This document shows, piece after piece, positions 52,310 through 60,977 of a stretch of DNA of 64,000 nucleotides. The stretch is from positions 101,807 through 165,806 of the forward strand of contig NZ_JAPPRJ010000007.1 of NCBI RefSeq assembly GCF_026672545.1, written 5' to 3'. Position 1 is the first letter of the stretch, and each line of letters starts with the position of its first letter. The notes below the pieces were generated by a model. It was not told where the DNA came from. It ran no database searches and saw only the letters and a list, made by a program, of their open reading frames with translations. A program made the position numbers and the translations under genes. The DNA comes from Rhizobium sp. SL86 (GTDB taxonomy: Bacteria; Pseudomonadota; Alphaproteobacteria; Rhizobiales; Rhizobiaceae).

Positions 52310-53331
52310 TATTTCCCTTCACTCTCTTTACTCGAAGATTGAGCGTGGCTTTTGAAACTCGAATAGAGATCCGGAAGCTGCTGCATCACGAATGATGCGA
52401 AGGCCTCATCACGAGCTCGATCGATCTGAATTTTGCAAGATTTGCCAGAAACCGCCAGTCTTGCGATTTCAGTGCCATCGGACAGTTTCGCGACCAATGC
52501 GTGATTTGGCGATGCCGGGCTGGCCTCATTTTTTGCCTTCGCAGCACGAAGGACGACCGCGAATCGCTCATCGCTGTCCTTATGCCGAAAAGTGGCGTGC
52601 TCGGTGGCTTTCCGGATTTTTGTTTCCGCACCTGTTTCCTTCAATAGTTCGGCCAGCTCCTGCCATCTTGGACGACCAATCTTTGGAGCTCGACCGATCG
52701 CAGTGACTATCCACTGAGGAACGGCCCGGGCCACCGTTACAAGTTTCGAGGCTTCCTGGCGGTCCACCGAGAGTGCTGTTTGAATTAGAGCCCGTTGGAA
52801 ACCTCCGTCTTCAAGCCTCAAAGCAAACGTTGCACGTTCGATGAATGTCAGATCTTCACGGGCTGAATTCTCGACGCCTTGCGCAACGATGAGCCGATCA
52901 TCGTCTAGCTCCCGGACGTAGGCTCTAACTTTGAGACCAAGATCCGAGGCAGCTTTTACTCGCCGATGGCCATAGGCAATCTGATAACGACCGGGAGAGG
53001 TTGGATGAACTCGAACAAGGATCGGGATTTCCTGACCATGCTCCTGAAAAGACGTTTTCAGCGCCTCGACAGCTGCTAGATCCTGGTCAGCGAATCTGTC
53101 TGCGAAAGGGGAGGGGTCGAGCAATTCGGTATCAAGCTCGACAGGAACCGCGCCGCTTGAAACCTGACGCTTCAGCTCTTCGTAGTCCCTTTCGACCTCG
53201 GAGAATGTATCCTTCAATGAGCGAACCGCTCCGGATGCGACCCGCTCAACAGGAGGCCTGACACCCTCTGCGGACGCGGAGCCGGATTCTGCTGCGAAAA
53301 GAGATCGGATCGATTGTGTGCGTTTACTCAT
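52309..53331 (-). CDS. repB: Plasmid partition protein RepB (ParB family)
   Basis: RepB binds the parS-like site and works with RepA in partition. The 340-residue protein has the ParB N-terminal domain (FQEHGQEIPILVRVHP, then YQIAYGHRRVKAASDLGLKV) with the GHRR motif, then the helix-turn-helix region (ENSAREDLTFIERATFALRL, QTALSVDRQEASKLVTVA). It lies 92 bp downstream of repA, with the parS-like palindrome in the gap. Confidence 0.96.
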   Translation of the reverse strand: MSKRTQSIRSLFAAESGSASAEGVRPPVERVASGAVRSLKDTFSEVERDYEELKRQVSSGAVPVELDTELLDPSPFADRFADQDLAAVEALKTSFQEHGQEIPILVRVHPTSPGRYQIAYGHRRVKAASDLGLKVRAYVRELDDDRLIVAQGVENSAREDLTFIERATFALRLEDGGFQRALIQTALSVDRQEASKLVTVARAVPQWIVTAIGRAPKIGRPRWQELAELLKETGAETKIRKATEHATFRHKDSDERFAVVLRAAKAKNEASPASPNHALVAKLSDGTEIARLAVSGKSCKIQIDRARDEAFASFVMQQLPDLYSSFKSHAQSSSKESEGK

Positions 53332-53370
53332 CTTATCCTCTCGGGGCCATCAATCCAGACGCCGTCCTCT

Positions 53371-53386
53371 GTAGTCAGCTGACAAC
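53371..53386. promoter_or_regulatory. parS-like centromere palindrome
   Basis: GTAGTCAGCTGACAAC matches the repABC parS consensus GTTNNCNGCNGNNAAC with one mismatch at position 3. It lies between repA and repB, a known location for this site in some repABC plasmids. The 10-bp core GTCAGCTGAC is a perfect palindrome. Confidence 0.7.
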
Positions 53387-53423
53387 AGCTTAAGCCATTG
53401 AAAAATAATGAGCCGAACTAGAT

Positions 53424-54632
53424 TCACCGCTGCCATACCTGGTTCAGGAGCCCAACGACTTCTTCGTTTACTGCGTTGATTGACTCCATGGCTCGATCAT
53501 AAGTGGACCGCCCAACTGCACCTCTAGTCAGCTCGTAGAGCGACTGCTTTGTAAGCCCAGCATTGGCAATTGCAGTCGACTTCCATGCGGTCGCAGACAT
53601 CACGTCGGCACCAAATACGTCTCGCATCAAACCAACAATTTCTTGCTCTGGAACGTCGCGAGGATCATGCCGCGTGACCAGGAAGCGAAGGAAGTCGTAG
53701 TCTAGGCGACCACCGGCTTCCTCGATCACGGAGACCAGATCGGAGGTCATCAACAAGAACTGACTCATGGAGGCGACATCAACCATCTGGGGATGCACGG
53801 TGACGATCATGCCAGTGGCGGCATTCAAGGCGCCCATGGTAAGGAAACCCAATTGCGGTGGGCAATCGACGACGACAACGTCAAAGTCGTCCTCCACCTG
53901 AGCGATAGCCCCTGCCACGCGACGGAAGAAGAGATCCTCCGCTTTCCCCCTATTCTGCAGCATGAATCTTGGAGTCTGATGCTCGAACTCCATGAGTTCC
54001 AGGTTACCGGGCACAATGCTAATCCCTGTGAAATAGGTCGGACGGACCACGTCCTTCATCAGTACTCGTTCTTCATCGTACCGGATGGCACCGTACAAGG
54101 TGGTGTTCTCGGCGACGTCAAACTCTGGCTGATAACCAAACATCGCTGAGAGGGATGCCTGCGGATCCAAGTCGATCGCGAGAACCCGGTAACCCTGAAG
54201 AGCGAGCCCCTGTGCGAGATAGACAGAAGTAGTCGTTTTGGCCGACCCTCCCTTGAAGTTTGCGACCGTGATCACCTGCAACTTTTCACCGCTGCGCCGC
54301 TGCGGGAAGAATCTTGCAGCTTCCTTCGGCCTGGCGGTCGCTAGATATCGCCTGAGTTCATTGATCTGTTCAAGAGTGTACGATCGGCGCCCGCTGTTAC
54401 CCAAATCCGGTGTTGGTCCCAATCCATCAATCGAGAGCTGTCGAAGATAGCCGTCAGACACGCCAACAATCTCTGCGACTTCCCCGGAGGTAAATGATCG
54501 CAGGGACTTCTGTGCCGTTGGTGGGAATGCGCGCTCTCCTACAGCTCGGAGCCTCGCTGAAAGCGCTTCAGCGCGCTGAGTAATGTTGGCTGAAGTTGAT
54601 GGTTTTCCGATGTTGCGATCGATCACGTTCAC
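53424..54632 (-). CDS. repA: Plasmid partition protein RepA (ParA family)
   Basis: RepA is the partition ATPase and represses the rep operon. The 402-residue protein starts at ATG 54632 (MNVIDRNIGKPSTSANITQR). It has an N-terminal helix-turn-helix (FTSGEVAEIVGVSDGYLRQLSIDG) and an ATPase core with the deviant Walker A VANFKGGSAKTTTSVYLAQG and DVVVVDCPPQLGFLTMGAL. It is first in the repABC operon and divergent from a traI fragment, the same layout as Ti plasmids. Confidence 0.97.
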   Translation of the reverse strand: MNVIDRNIGKPSTSANITQRAEALSARLRAVGERAFPPTAQKSLRSFTSGEVAEIVGVSDGYLRQLSIDGLGPTPDLGNSGRRSYTLEQINELRRYLATARPKEAARFFPQRRSGEKLQVITVANFKGGSAKTTTSVYLAQGLALQGYRVLAIDLDPQASLSAMFGYQPEFDVAENTTLYGAIRYDEERVLMKDVVRPTYFTGISIVPGNLELMEFEHQTPRFMLQNRGKAEDLFFRRVAGAIAQVEDDFDVVVVDCPPQLGFLTMGALNAATGMIVTVHPQMVDVASMSQFLLMTSDLVSVIEEAGGRLDYDFLRFLVTRHDPRDVPEQEIVGLMRDVFGADVMSATAWKSTAIANAGLTKQSLYELTRGAVGRSTYDRAMESINAVNEEVVGLLNQVWQR

Positions 54633-54844
54633 TTTTGCCTCTATCCTCAGACGGTTTTTTAGCGTCAGACGCGCTATTTCCGTCTCAAGGATAAGTCACG
54701 ATTCCCGTTGGTCTGCAAGAGAAATAGGGTTAACAAAACCTTAACAGCTCAGGAAGGAGCTCACACGCATGTCGTCAGGCTCGGCCATTACGCTTTGCGA
54801 GCAATACCTTAGCGGATTTCGCGACTTCGCGGTCAAAGCGTCTT

Positions 54845-54862
54845 ACTAACACTTTTGTTAGT
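54845..54862. promoter_or_regulatory. lux-box-like dyad 1
   Basis: ACTAACA-CTTT-TGTTAGT is a perfect 18-bp dyad in the repA-traI intergenic region. It closely resembles the second dyad at 54925. LuxR-type regulators bind such 18-20 bp sites, and on Ti plasmids TraR acts at this place on both repABC and traI. Confidence 0.5.
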
Positions 54863-54924
54863 CACCGAGGCATCCCGCCGAACCCGAAACGTTAGACTCG
54901 CAGCCGACTGAGCTAGAATCAGCA

Positions 54925-54942
54925 GCTGACACTTTTGGCAGT
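54925..54942. promoter_or_regulatory. lux-box-like dyad 2
   Basis: GCTGACA-CTTT-TGGCAGT is an imperfect dyad with the same CTTT centre as dyad 1 and about 80 bp away. It is about 63 bp before the traI start, a usual position for an activator site of an autoinducer-synthase gene. Confidence 0.5.
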
Positions 54943-55004
54943 AGATCGAAGCTGGATGCCCCGGCAAAGCTCCTCGCACCACCAAAGCAGGGGAGATTTG
55001 CCCG

Positions 55005-55220
55005 ATGCGCATCGTCGCCATCAAGAACCCGAAAAGCGAAGCTGAACAGCGCCTCATTCACGACATGCACCGTCTCCGCGCTCGCATTTTCCGCAGCAGA
55101 CTGGCCTGGAACGCCCGCTGCACATCCGGCCTCGAGGTAGACAGCTTCGATAAGTTAAAGCCGACGTACATCCTTTGCATTGGCCGTTCCGATGCTGTGA
55201 TTGGCTGCGCGCGGCTCCTG
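55005..55220 (+). pseudogene. traI: Acyl-homoserine-lactone synthase (TraI/LuxI family), N-terminal fragment
   Basis: The frame starts MRIVAIKNPKSEAEQRLIHD behind GGGGAG. It keeps the conserved LuxI residues of the N-terminal half: Arg in RLRARIF, Trp in SRLAW, Glu/Asp in LEVDSFDKLKP and the Arg in IGCARLL, about 72 residues in all. Homology then stops abruptly; a full synthase has about 210 residues. The frame runs on to 55319 in unrelated sequence. It is divergent from repA, the traI position on Ti-type plasmids. The product cannot be functional. Confidence 0.8.
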
Positions 55221-55399
55221 AGGTGCTGCGAATGCGAGCCGATGAGCAGATCATCTTTACCGCAGGCAATCCGCCGCTTAGATGCGGTCGCGCCATCTGG
55301 TTCCGGCGCAACGACATGAAAAACTGCGTCGGGCAAAACCGGTTTCATCAACCGGCTGCTCGATCGGGTCATCTCTTGAGTAAGGATCAGCCGGAGTAG
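55217..55399 (+). pseudogene. Conjugal coupling protein TraG-like C-terminal fragment
   Basis: Directly after the traI break, a different frame reads EVLRMRADEQIIFTAGNPPL and RCGRAIWFRRNDMKNCVGQN to a stop at about 55399. This resembles the C-terminus of TraG/VirD4 coupling proteins (PP.RCGRAI.FRR.DM). The fusion of a traI 5' end to a traG 3' end would mean that the trb and tra regions between were deleted. The TraG call is from memory of the family and should be searched. Confidence 0.5.
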
Positions 55400-55611
55400 C
55401 CAATGTGCGATCCGATCCATGACGAGAGGATCGCCACTGGAATCGGCGCAGTCCGCTTGTAGGCTTGGTACGCGCTGGGAATAGAGCGGTGCGCCGAAGG
55501 TGGACCGCTCGACCTGATCGATACCGATTCTTCACCGAACTGAATCGATCCGGCACAATCGATTCATAAATCTCGTTGGACGCAGGGCGCGCTTCACGCG
55601 ATTCTTAGCGC

Positions 55612-55872
55612 ATGATCGCCCAACCCTATCACCTCTATGTCGAACGCAAGGATGCCAGTAAGAACCTGGCCCGCTTCTACGCGTTGTCGATCGAGCCGAA
55701 CCTGTTCGGAGAGGCATGCCTGACGCGGCGATGGGGACGGATTGGGACGAACGGTCAGGTGAAAACTCATCAGTTCGAAAAGGAACAGGACGCGGTTGAT
55801 CTCTTCCTTGATCTTCTGAGGCAAAAACGCCGCCGGGGATATCGGGCAATTGGCTCTGTCGCTTCGAAGTAA
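55612..55872 (+). CDS. WGR-domain protein
   Basis: The 86-residue protein is a single WGR domain: HLYVERKDASKNLARFYALS, then LTRRWGRIGTNGQVKTHQF with the WGR triplet. WGR domains bind nucleic acid ends and also occur in PARPs, DNA ligases and plasmid-borne small proteins. It starts at ATG 55612. It stands alone on the plasmid next to the decayed tra region. Its function is unknown, but a role in DNA repair or plasmid maintenance is plausible. Confidence 0.85.
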   Translation: MIAQPYHLYVERKDASKNLARFYALSIEPNLFGEACLTRRWGRIGTNGQVKTHQFEKEQDAVDLFLDLLRQKRRRGYRAIGSVASK

Positions 55873-56257
55873 ACACCCGACGATACCGCCGCTGGCAAAA
55901 GAGAATGTGAGGGCGGACCTTGGTCTTCTCGAACGGAGACCCTGCTGTCCACACTCCGCTATCTCGATCGGCTAACTTCCGCAAAGGACTTTCGACGGGC
56001 AATAAATTCGCGCAGAAGCGGCAAAAAGAATGCCTTGCTGAAGTGACCAAGCGGAGGCTCAGGCTCCAAATAGAATGACCGGCCTATGATATCGCTGTTG
56101 AACTCATCCAGGATGAGCCACAGCGGAAGATCTGCATCAAGACCTGTCGGTGGCTGTTGAGAACCGCGCATATTTGGTGCCGAGACGGGATTACGGCGAA
56201 TCTGGACGCGGCGGACAGGGCCCTGAGATTATTGCAAAGGTTTTGATGGGGGAGATG

Positions 56258-56311
56258 AGCGCGGGATGTGGCGTCAGGAGCCCGGAGGGCGACTGAGGCA
56301 CATCCCGCGCT
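56258..56311. repeat. Long inverted repeat (REP/MITE-like hairpin)
   Basis: AGCGCGGGATGTG (56258-56270) is mirrored perfectly at 56299-56311, with a short GCCCGGAGGGC hairpin inside. It encodes no protein and lies between the WGR gene and the IS21 element. The flanks 55873-56257 and 56312-56400 contain no gene I recognise. Confidence 0.55.
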
Positions 56312-56533
56312 GCGTCCGTCAATGATAGACTGGCGGAGCGCCGCAAACAGACATCGACCAAAGCTACCAGGCCAATTCGATGTCCAATCCCTCAGGCATC
56401 TGTGAGATGACGTGGCTGTCATCACGCAGGACTGCCGACTGGTTCACGGTGAGCGTCATTATAATGGTATTGGCGCATTCCGTCGAGCTTCTCCGATCAA
56501 TCCCGACGGCGCTTCGAAAGGTGCGCCGCCGCG

Positions 56534-57022
56534 ATGCAAACTGCTCGTTTCTTCCTCTGCGGGCGGTGTCGCGCGCAGGTTCTGCTTTGCCGCCATTGCG
56601 ATCGGGGTCAGCGCTATTGCGGTTCTGCCTGCGCCCATGCGGCGCGCCGTGACAGCCTGCGGGCAGCCGGACGGCGCTACCAGAGCACCCGGCCGGGGCG
56701 CTTTGCCCATGCCGATCGCTCCCGCCGATATCGGCAGGCTCGCAAAAACGTGACGCATCACTCTCCACCCGTCGTTCCAGAGGGTTCACGACTGAAGGCG
56801 TCCACAAACGGCGGCATCGTTGCACCGGGCGATGGCACCGCTGGCGTGGTGTCATCGATCGAGCCGTGGTGCCGGCGCTGCGGCAGCTCTGTGCCGCTGT
56901 TCTTTCGCCGCGGCTTCGTGCGTCGCCGGGGGACACACGTGCGTCCATTCGACCATGGAGATCGAACCGATGACCATATCTGCCGAGAAGGAAGCGATGA
57001 TCCTGCGCCTGTACCACGTTGA
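56534..57022 (+). CDS. Cysteine-rich IS21-associated protein
   Basis: The 162-residue frame holds zinc-ribbon cysteine pairs (CGRC, CRHCDRGQRYCGSAC and a later CRRCG) and basic stretches RRYQSTRPGRFAHADRSRRYR. Such a protein precedes istA in a subgroup of IS21 elements and is thought to be accessory. The end overlaps the istA start by about 50 bp. The start at ATG 56534 follows GAAAGG. Confidence 0.65.
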   Translation: MQTARFFLCGRCRAQVLLCRHCDRGQRYCGSACAHAARRDSLRAAGRRYQSTRPGRFAHADRSRRYRQARKNVTHHSPPVVPEGSRLKASTNGGIVAPGDGTAGVVSSIEPWCRRCGSSVPLFFRRGFVRRRGTHVRPFDHGDRTDDHICREGSDDPAPVPR

Positions 57023-58470
57023 GAAGTGGCGCTGCGGCACGATCGCCAAGCAATTGCATTGCCATCACACCACCGTCTTCAGGGTCCTGAAGGACGCGGG
57101 CTTGCCTCGACACAGGCCGGTGATCCGCCCCGCCGAGATCGACCTGTACCTGCCGTTTATCCAGCAGACGCTGACCAAATATCCTGACCTGACGTCCAGC
57201 CGCCTTTACGGGATGGTGCAGGAGCGCGGCTATAAGGGATCGCCCGACCACTTCCGGCACATGGTGGCGCTGCACCGACCACGGAAGGCGGCGGAAGCTT
57301 ATCTACGACTACGCACCCTGCCGGGTGAGCAGGGCCAGGTCGACTGGGGTCATTTTGGCCACATCGAGATCGGCAGGGCCCGCCGCCCGCTGATGGCCTT
57401 CGTCATGGTGCTATCCTACTCGCGCGACATCTATCTGCGCTTCTTCCTTGATGCCCGCATGGAAAACTTCCTGCGCGGCCATGTCGGCGCATTCAACGAC
57501 TGGAACAGCCTTCCCAGAGTGCTGCTCTACGACAATCTGAAGTCCGCCGTCCTTGAACGGCAGGGCGATGCCATCCGCTTCCATCCGACATTGTTGGCCT
57601 TCGCGGCTCATTATCGCTTCGAACCCCGTCCTGTCGCGGTAGCACGGGGCAACGAGAAAGGCCGTGTCGAGCGCGCCATTCGCCACATCCGGGAAGCCTT
57701 CCTTCATCGCCCGCACCTTCAAGGACCTCGACGATCTCAATGCCCAGGCCGAACACTGGTGCCGGACCCAGGCTGCCGACAGGCCATGCCCGGAGGACCG
57801 GGCAATGACGGTGCGTGAGGCGTTCTCAAAAGAACAGCCCATGCTTCTGCCCTTGCCGGCCAATCCCTATCCCGTCGAGGAGCAGGTGGCCGTGAAGGTT
57901 GGCAAGACACCCTACGTGCGCTTCGATCTGAACGATTACTCGGTCCCTCATACGCATGTCCAACGAACACTCACCGTTCGCGCCGATCTCGTCCAGGTCA
58001 GGATATTCGACGCCGCCACGATGATCGCCAGCCACCGTCGCAGCTTCGATAGGGGCCAGCAGATCGAGGATCCTCAGCACCTGAAGGCACTCGTCGCCGT
58101 CAAGCGCGAGGCACGCCAGCATCGCGGCCTCAATAGCCTGACGCGGGCCGTGCCGGCTTGTCAGAAGCTGATGATGCATGCCGCAGAACGTGGCGCCAAT
58201 ATCGGCGCAATCACCAACGCCATGCTGACGTTGCTCGACCTCTACGGCGCCCAGGAACTCCAGGCGGCCGTCGAAGACGCTTTGCGCGCCGGCGCCTCGC
58301 ATTCCAAGGCGGTTCGATCAGTGCTCGAACGCCGCCGGATTGCGCGGGGCGCTCCGCCCCCGGTCGAAACCAGGCTGCCCGAGCATGTCCGCAAGAAGGA
58401 CACGACTGTCATTCCCCACAAGCTCGACCGTTACGATCAACTCACATTGAAAGGAAACGACGATGAATAA
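56970..58470 (+). pseudogene. istA: IS21-family transposase IstA, frameshifted
   Basis: The first frame (ATG 56970, MTISAEKEAMILRLYHVEKW) carries the helix-turn-helix and the catalytic core, including LPGEQGQVDWGHFGHIEIGR and VLLYDNLKSAVLER. It then changes frame near 57700: one frame gives RHIREAFLHRPHL and the other gives SGKPSFIARTFKDLDDLNAQ, and only their join gives the expected sequence. A single inserted C (GCCTTCCTTC) explains it. The downstream part runs to TAA 58468-58470, overlapping istB. It is either a true mutation or a sequencing error. Confidence 0.85.
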
Positions 58471-59236
58471 GATCGACACCCTGTTCAATCGCGCCAGACA
58501 ATTGCGCCTTTATGGCCTGACGGCCCATTGGGACGAGATCGCCACACAGGACTGGGTGCCGACCGTGATCCGGTGGGAAGAAGACGAGCGCTCCGACCGC
58601 TCGCTGCTGCGACGCATGCGCACCGCCAGGCTCGGCCACTTCAAGCAAATGGCCGACTATGACTGGAAGTGGCCGCGCCGCATCGACCGCGCCACCGTCG
58701 AGGAACTGATGACGCTGGCATTCATGAAGGATGCCACCAACATCGTCTTCATCGGTCCGAACGGCGTCGGCAAATCGACGCTCGCCCTCAACATCGCCTA
58801 CCAGGCACTCATCCGGGGCCATTCGGTCCTGTTCCGCACCGCCAGCGAAATGCTCGGCGAACTCGCCGCCATCGACAGCGATTCCCTGCTGCGCCGCAAG
58901 CTTCAGTACTATGCTTCCCATGACGTCCTGCTGATCGACGAGATCGGCTACCTATCCTATTCCAACCGCCATGCCGATCTGCTCTTCGAGCTCATCAGCC
59001 GCCGATACGAGAAACGCTCGACCATCGTCACCACCAATAAACCCTTTGCGCAATGGTCGGAGGTCTTTCCGAACGCCGCGTGCGTCGTCAGCCTGGTCGA
59101 TCGTCTCGTCCACCACTGCGAAGTCGTCGCGATCGAAGGAGATTCCTATCGCTTCAAGGAAGCCAACGAGCGCTCCATAGCCCAGCGTCAGCAACGCGCC
59201 AGTCACCAATCCGGCGAAACAGAGCCCGCATCATGA
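58463..59236 (+). CDS. istB: IS21-family transposition ATPase IstB
   Basis: The 257-residue AAA+ ATPase starts at ATG 58463 and overlaps the istA stop by 8 bp. Walker A is FIGPNGVGKSTLA, Walker B is VLLIDEIGYLSY, and the sensor region is STIVTTNKPFAQWSEVFP. It delivers IstA to target DNA. The frame is complete. Confidence 0.95.
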   Translation: MNKIDTLFNRARQLRLYGLTAHWDEIATQDWVPTVIRWEEDERSDRSLLRRMRTARLGHFKQMADYDWKWPRRIDRATVEELMTLAFMKDATNIVFIGPNGVGKSTLALNIAYQALIRGHSVLFRTASEMLGELAAIDSDSLLRRKLQYYASHDVLLIDEIGYLSYSNRHADLLFELISRRYEKRSTIVTTNKPFAQWSEVFPNAACVVSLVDRLVHHCEVVAIEGDSYRFKEANERSIAQRQQRASHQSGETEPAS

Positions 59237-59430
59237 CCGAAAAGACGCACCACTCTTCAGGTCTCAAGCGTGGCCTGCCAATCCTCATCAGTGCCGAATG
59301 GACCCCCGAGCAGGCATGGGCCGTCTTCGAACTCCTCGATGATCTGCGCGACGCCATCTGGAACCATTACGCCCCTGACATCCAGCACATGGTCCAAAAC
59401 CAACAAGCTTCCGACGATAATCAAGATTAG
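59233..59430 (+). CDS. Small IS21-associated protein of unknown function
   Basis: The 65-residue frame starts at ATG 59233, overlapping the istB stop by 4 bp. It reads SAEWTPEQAWAVFELLDDLR then DAIWNHYAPDIQHMVQNQQ, a single helical domain. It occurs as the last gene in some IS21 elements. No role is known. Confidence 0.65.
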   Translation: MTEKTHHSSGLKRGLPILISAEWTPEQAWAVFELLDDLRDAIWNHYAPDIQHMVQNQQASDDNQD

Positions 59431-59469
59431 CAACACTGAAGGCGGCTTCTTCAGCCGCTTTCAAAGTTC

Positions 59470-59770
59470 TCAATCCTCGGCACCATTTATCCGCGCTTTT
59501 GGACAGCCGCCAACAGGGCCTTCTCGGCCATGCGGCGCGGTTCGAGAAAGCTCGGGAAATAGCTGCCTGTGCGCAACTTCGGAATGCGCAGCTCGACGGT
59601 GCCAGCCCGTGTCTCCCAGTCCCGATCGCGGTAGCCGTTGCGCTGGGCAAGACGGAAGCCGTTCTTCTCGCCATAGCCCGCGCCGGTCTTTGTACCGACC
59701 TCCAGCGCCATCAGCTTCTCGGCAGCAAAGCCGATCATCTCGCGCAGCAAAGCGGCGACATATGAAGCGC
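59470..59770 (-). pseudogene. IS256-family (Mutator) transposase fragment
   Basis: The frame carries FAAEKLMALEVGTKTGAGYG and FRLAQRNGYRDRDWETRAGT with VELRIPKLRTGSYFPSFLEP, the N-terminal block of IS256-type transposases. It breaks off after AEKALLAAVQ, and no start or catalytic core is present. It is a remnant next to the IS6 remnant and the IS21 element. Confidence 0.75.
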
Positions 59771-59932
59771 TTCAAGTCGGCGCGACAATGTCAGTGGTTT
59801 ATCTCAACTCGCGGCCAGATCGCCAATCTGTTTCTGCTTCACCGGAAATTCCTGACCACCGCAGATCATCGCCAGCTTCGCGCCCACGCAATCAGCATCC
59901 GGCGGGAAATCGCTTTGTCGATTCGCGCCTGA
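59758..59932 (+). pseudogene. IS6-family transposase C-terminal remnant
   Basis: The frame reads MKRFKSARQCQWFISTRGQI and ANLFLLHRKFLTTADHRQLR up to a stop at 59930-59932. This is the C-terminal block of IS6/IS26-type transposases (F.SAR.AQRFLS.H..V.NLF). The catalytic domain is absent. Confidence 0.65.
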
Positions 59933-60039
59933 ATTTCAGGCCGAAGATACTAACGCGTCCAAAGCCCGGTTAAGGCGACGCCACCGTCGTGAAAAGCGAA
60001 AAACCTCATCACGGGTTCCCGCAGGGTGCGGACCTTTGC

Positions 60040-60696
60040 TCACCCTTGACGGGGCCGCAAGCCGTCGGCCAGCAATTTGAAGCAGCGACGAAGGTAGAGT
60101 GGCCGATCTGCGCCTCCAGGCCATTCAGGTGCGGTGGACATTTTCATGGAGGCTGCCCCGAACACCACGTCAAGGAGAAGTTTAGCAGTGGTCGGCGCAT
60201 CCGGGACATTGAGTAGGCCACGTTGATCCTGACTCTCCAGCCATTGCGTCAGGAGATCGTTGGCACGCTCAGCCCCCTCCCGCATGAAGATGGGCCGGAG
60301 CTCGGGAAACTGGCGCATCTCGCTGACAAAGATTTCCATCAATGCCTGGCGCTCGCGTTCTGCATCGGCGTCGATGTCGATCAGGAAAATACGCGCCAGA
60401 GCTTCCTCGACGGGCAAGTCATCGAAGTTCCCGGGCAAAGCAATCATGCTGCGGCGATGCAAAGCGACGACAGCGGCGAACAGATCAATCTTGCCGGCAT
60501 ACAGCCGATAGACCGTTTGTAGCGACATGCGGGCCGTGGCGGCGACGTCGCTCATCGTCGTCCCGGCATAACCTCTTTGAGTGAAGAGAAGCGCTGCAGC
60601 GTGCAGGATCGCGTCGCTATTGCCCTCGTCGGACCGAAGTTTCGGGCGACCGCGCGGAGGGTGACCATTTGCGTTGAAATCAATATCAGACGTCAT
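60040..60696 (-). CDS. TetR-family transcriptional regulator
   Basis: I placed the start at ATG 60696 (MTSDIDFNANGHPPRGRPKL); ATG 60714 is an alternative without a ribosome site. The 218-residue protein has the TetR helix-turn-helix (ILHAAALLFTQRGYAGTTMS, then MSLQTVYRLYAGKIDLFAAVV) and an all-helical ligand domain (LALIFV-type MRQFPELRPIFMREGAERAN). Its divergent neighbour is an AraC regulator. Its target is unknown. Confidence 0.92.
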   Translation of the reverse strand: MTSDIDFNANGHPPRGRPKLRSDEGNSDAILHAAALLFTQRGYAGTTMSDVAATARMSLQTVYRLYAGKIDLFAAVVALHRRSMIALPGNFDDLPVEEALARIFLIDIDADAERERQALMEIFVSEMRQFPELRPIFMREGAERANDLLTQWLESQDQRGLLNVPDAPTTAKLLLDVVFGAASMKMSTAPEWPGGADRPLYLRRCFKLLADGLRPRQG

Positions 60697-60977
60697 GGCA
60701 GGCTCATATTGCATGCTGACTAGATTGACAGAAACAGCGACCTGAAATTAAGTGTAATGGCAATTACTGTAAATATACCTTGGCTGGCGCACGCGGTGGT
60801 CCTGAAGGGTTCGTGTTCTCAACCGAATGACTCAACTCGGTCGTCCGGTCTTCGAGCCCAACGCATGAAATTCTACCTGGGCAGGGGCTGTTTCGTCAAG
60901 CCGCTGATCCATGCAGCGCGGCCGCGCCAGAGAAGGATCTTCACCAAGATTTTCTCTAAAATACCGGAGGTACGTTG

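Larger units (their letters stand above)
56400..59460 (+). mobile_element. IS21-family element, four genes, probably inactive
   Basis: The ordered set of a cysteine-rich small protein, istA, istB and a short fourth gene is that of the longer IS21-type elements. istA carries a frameshift near 57700, so transposition should be impaired. I could not find the terminal repeats with certainty, so the ends are approximate. A stem GCGGCT/AGCCGC at 59442-59458 may be its terminator. Confidence 0.75.
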
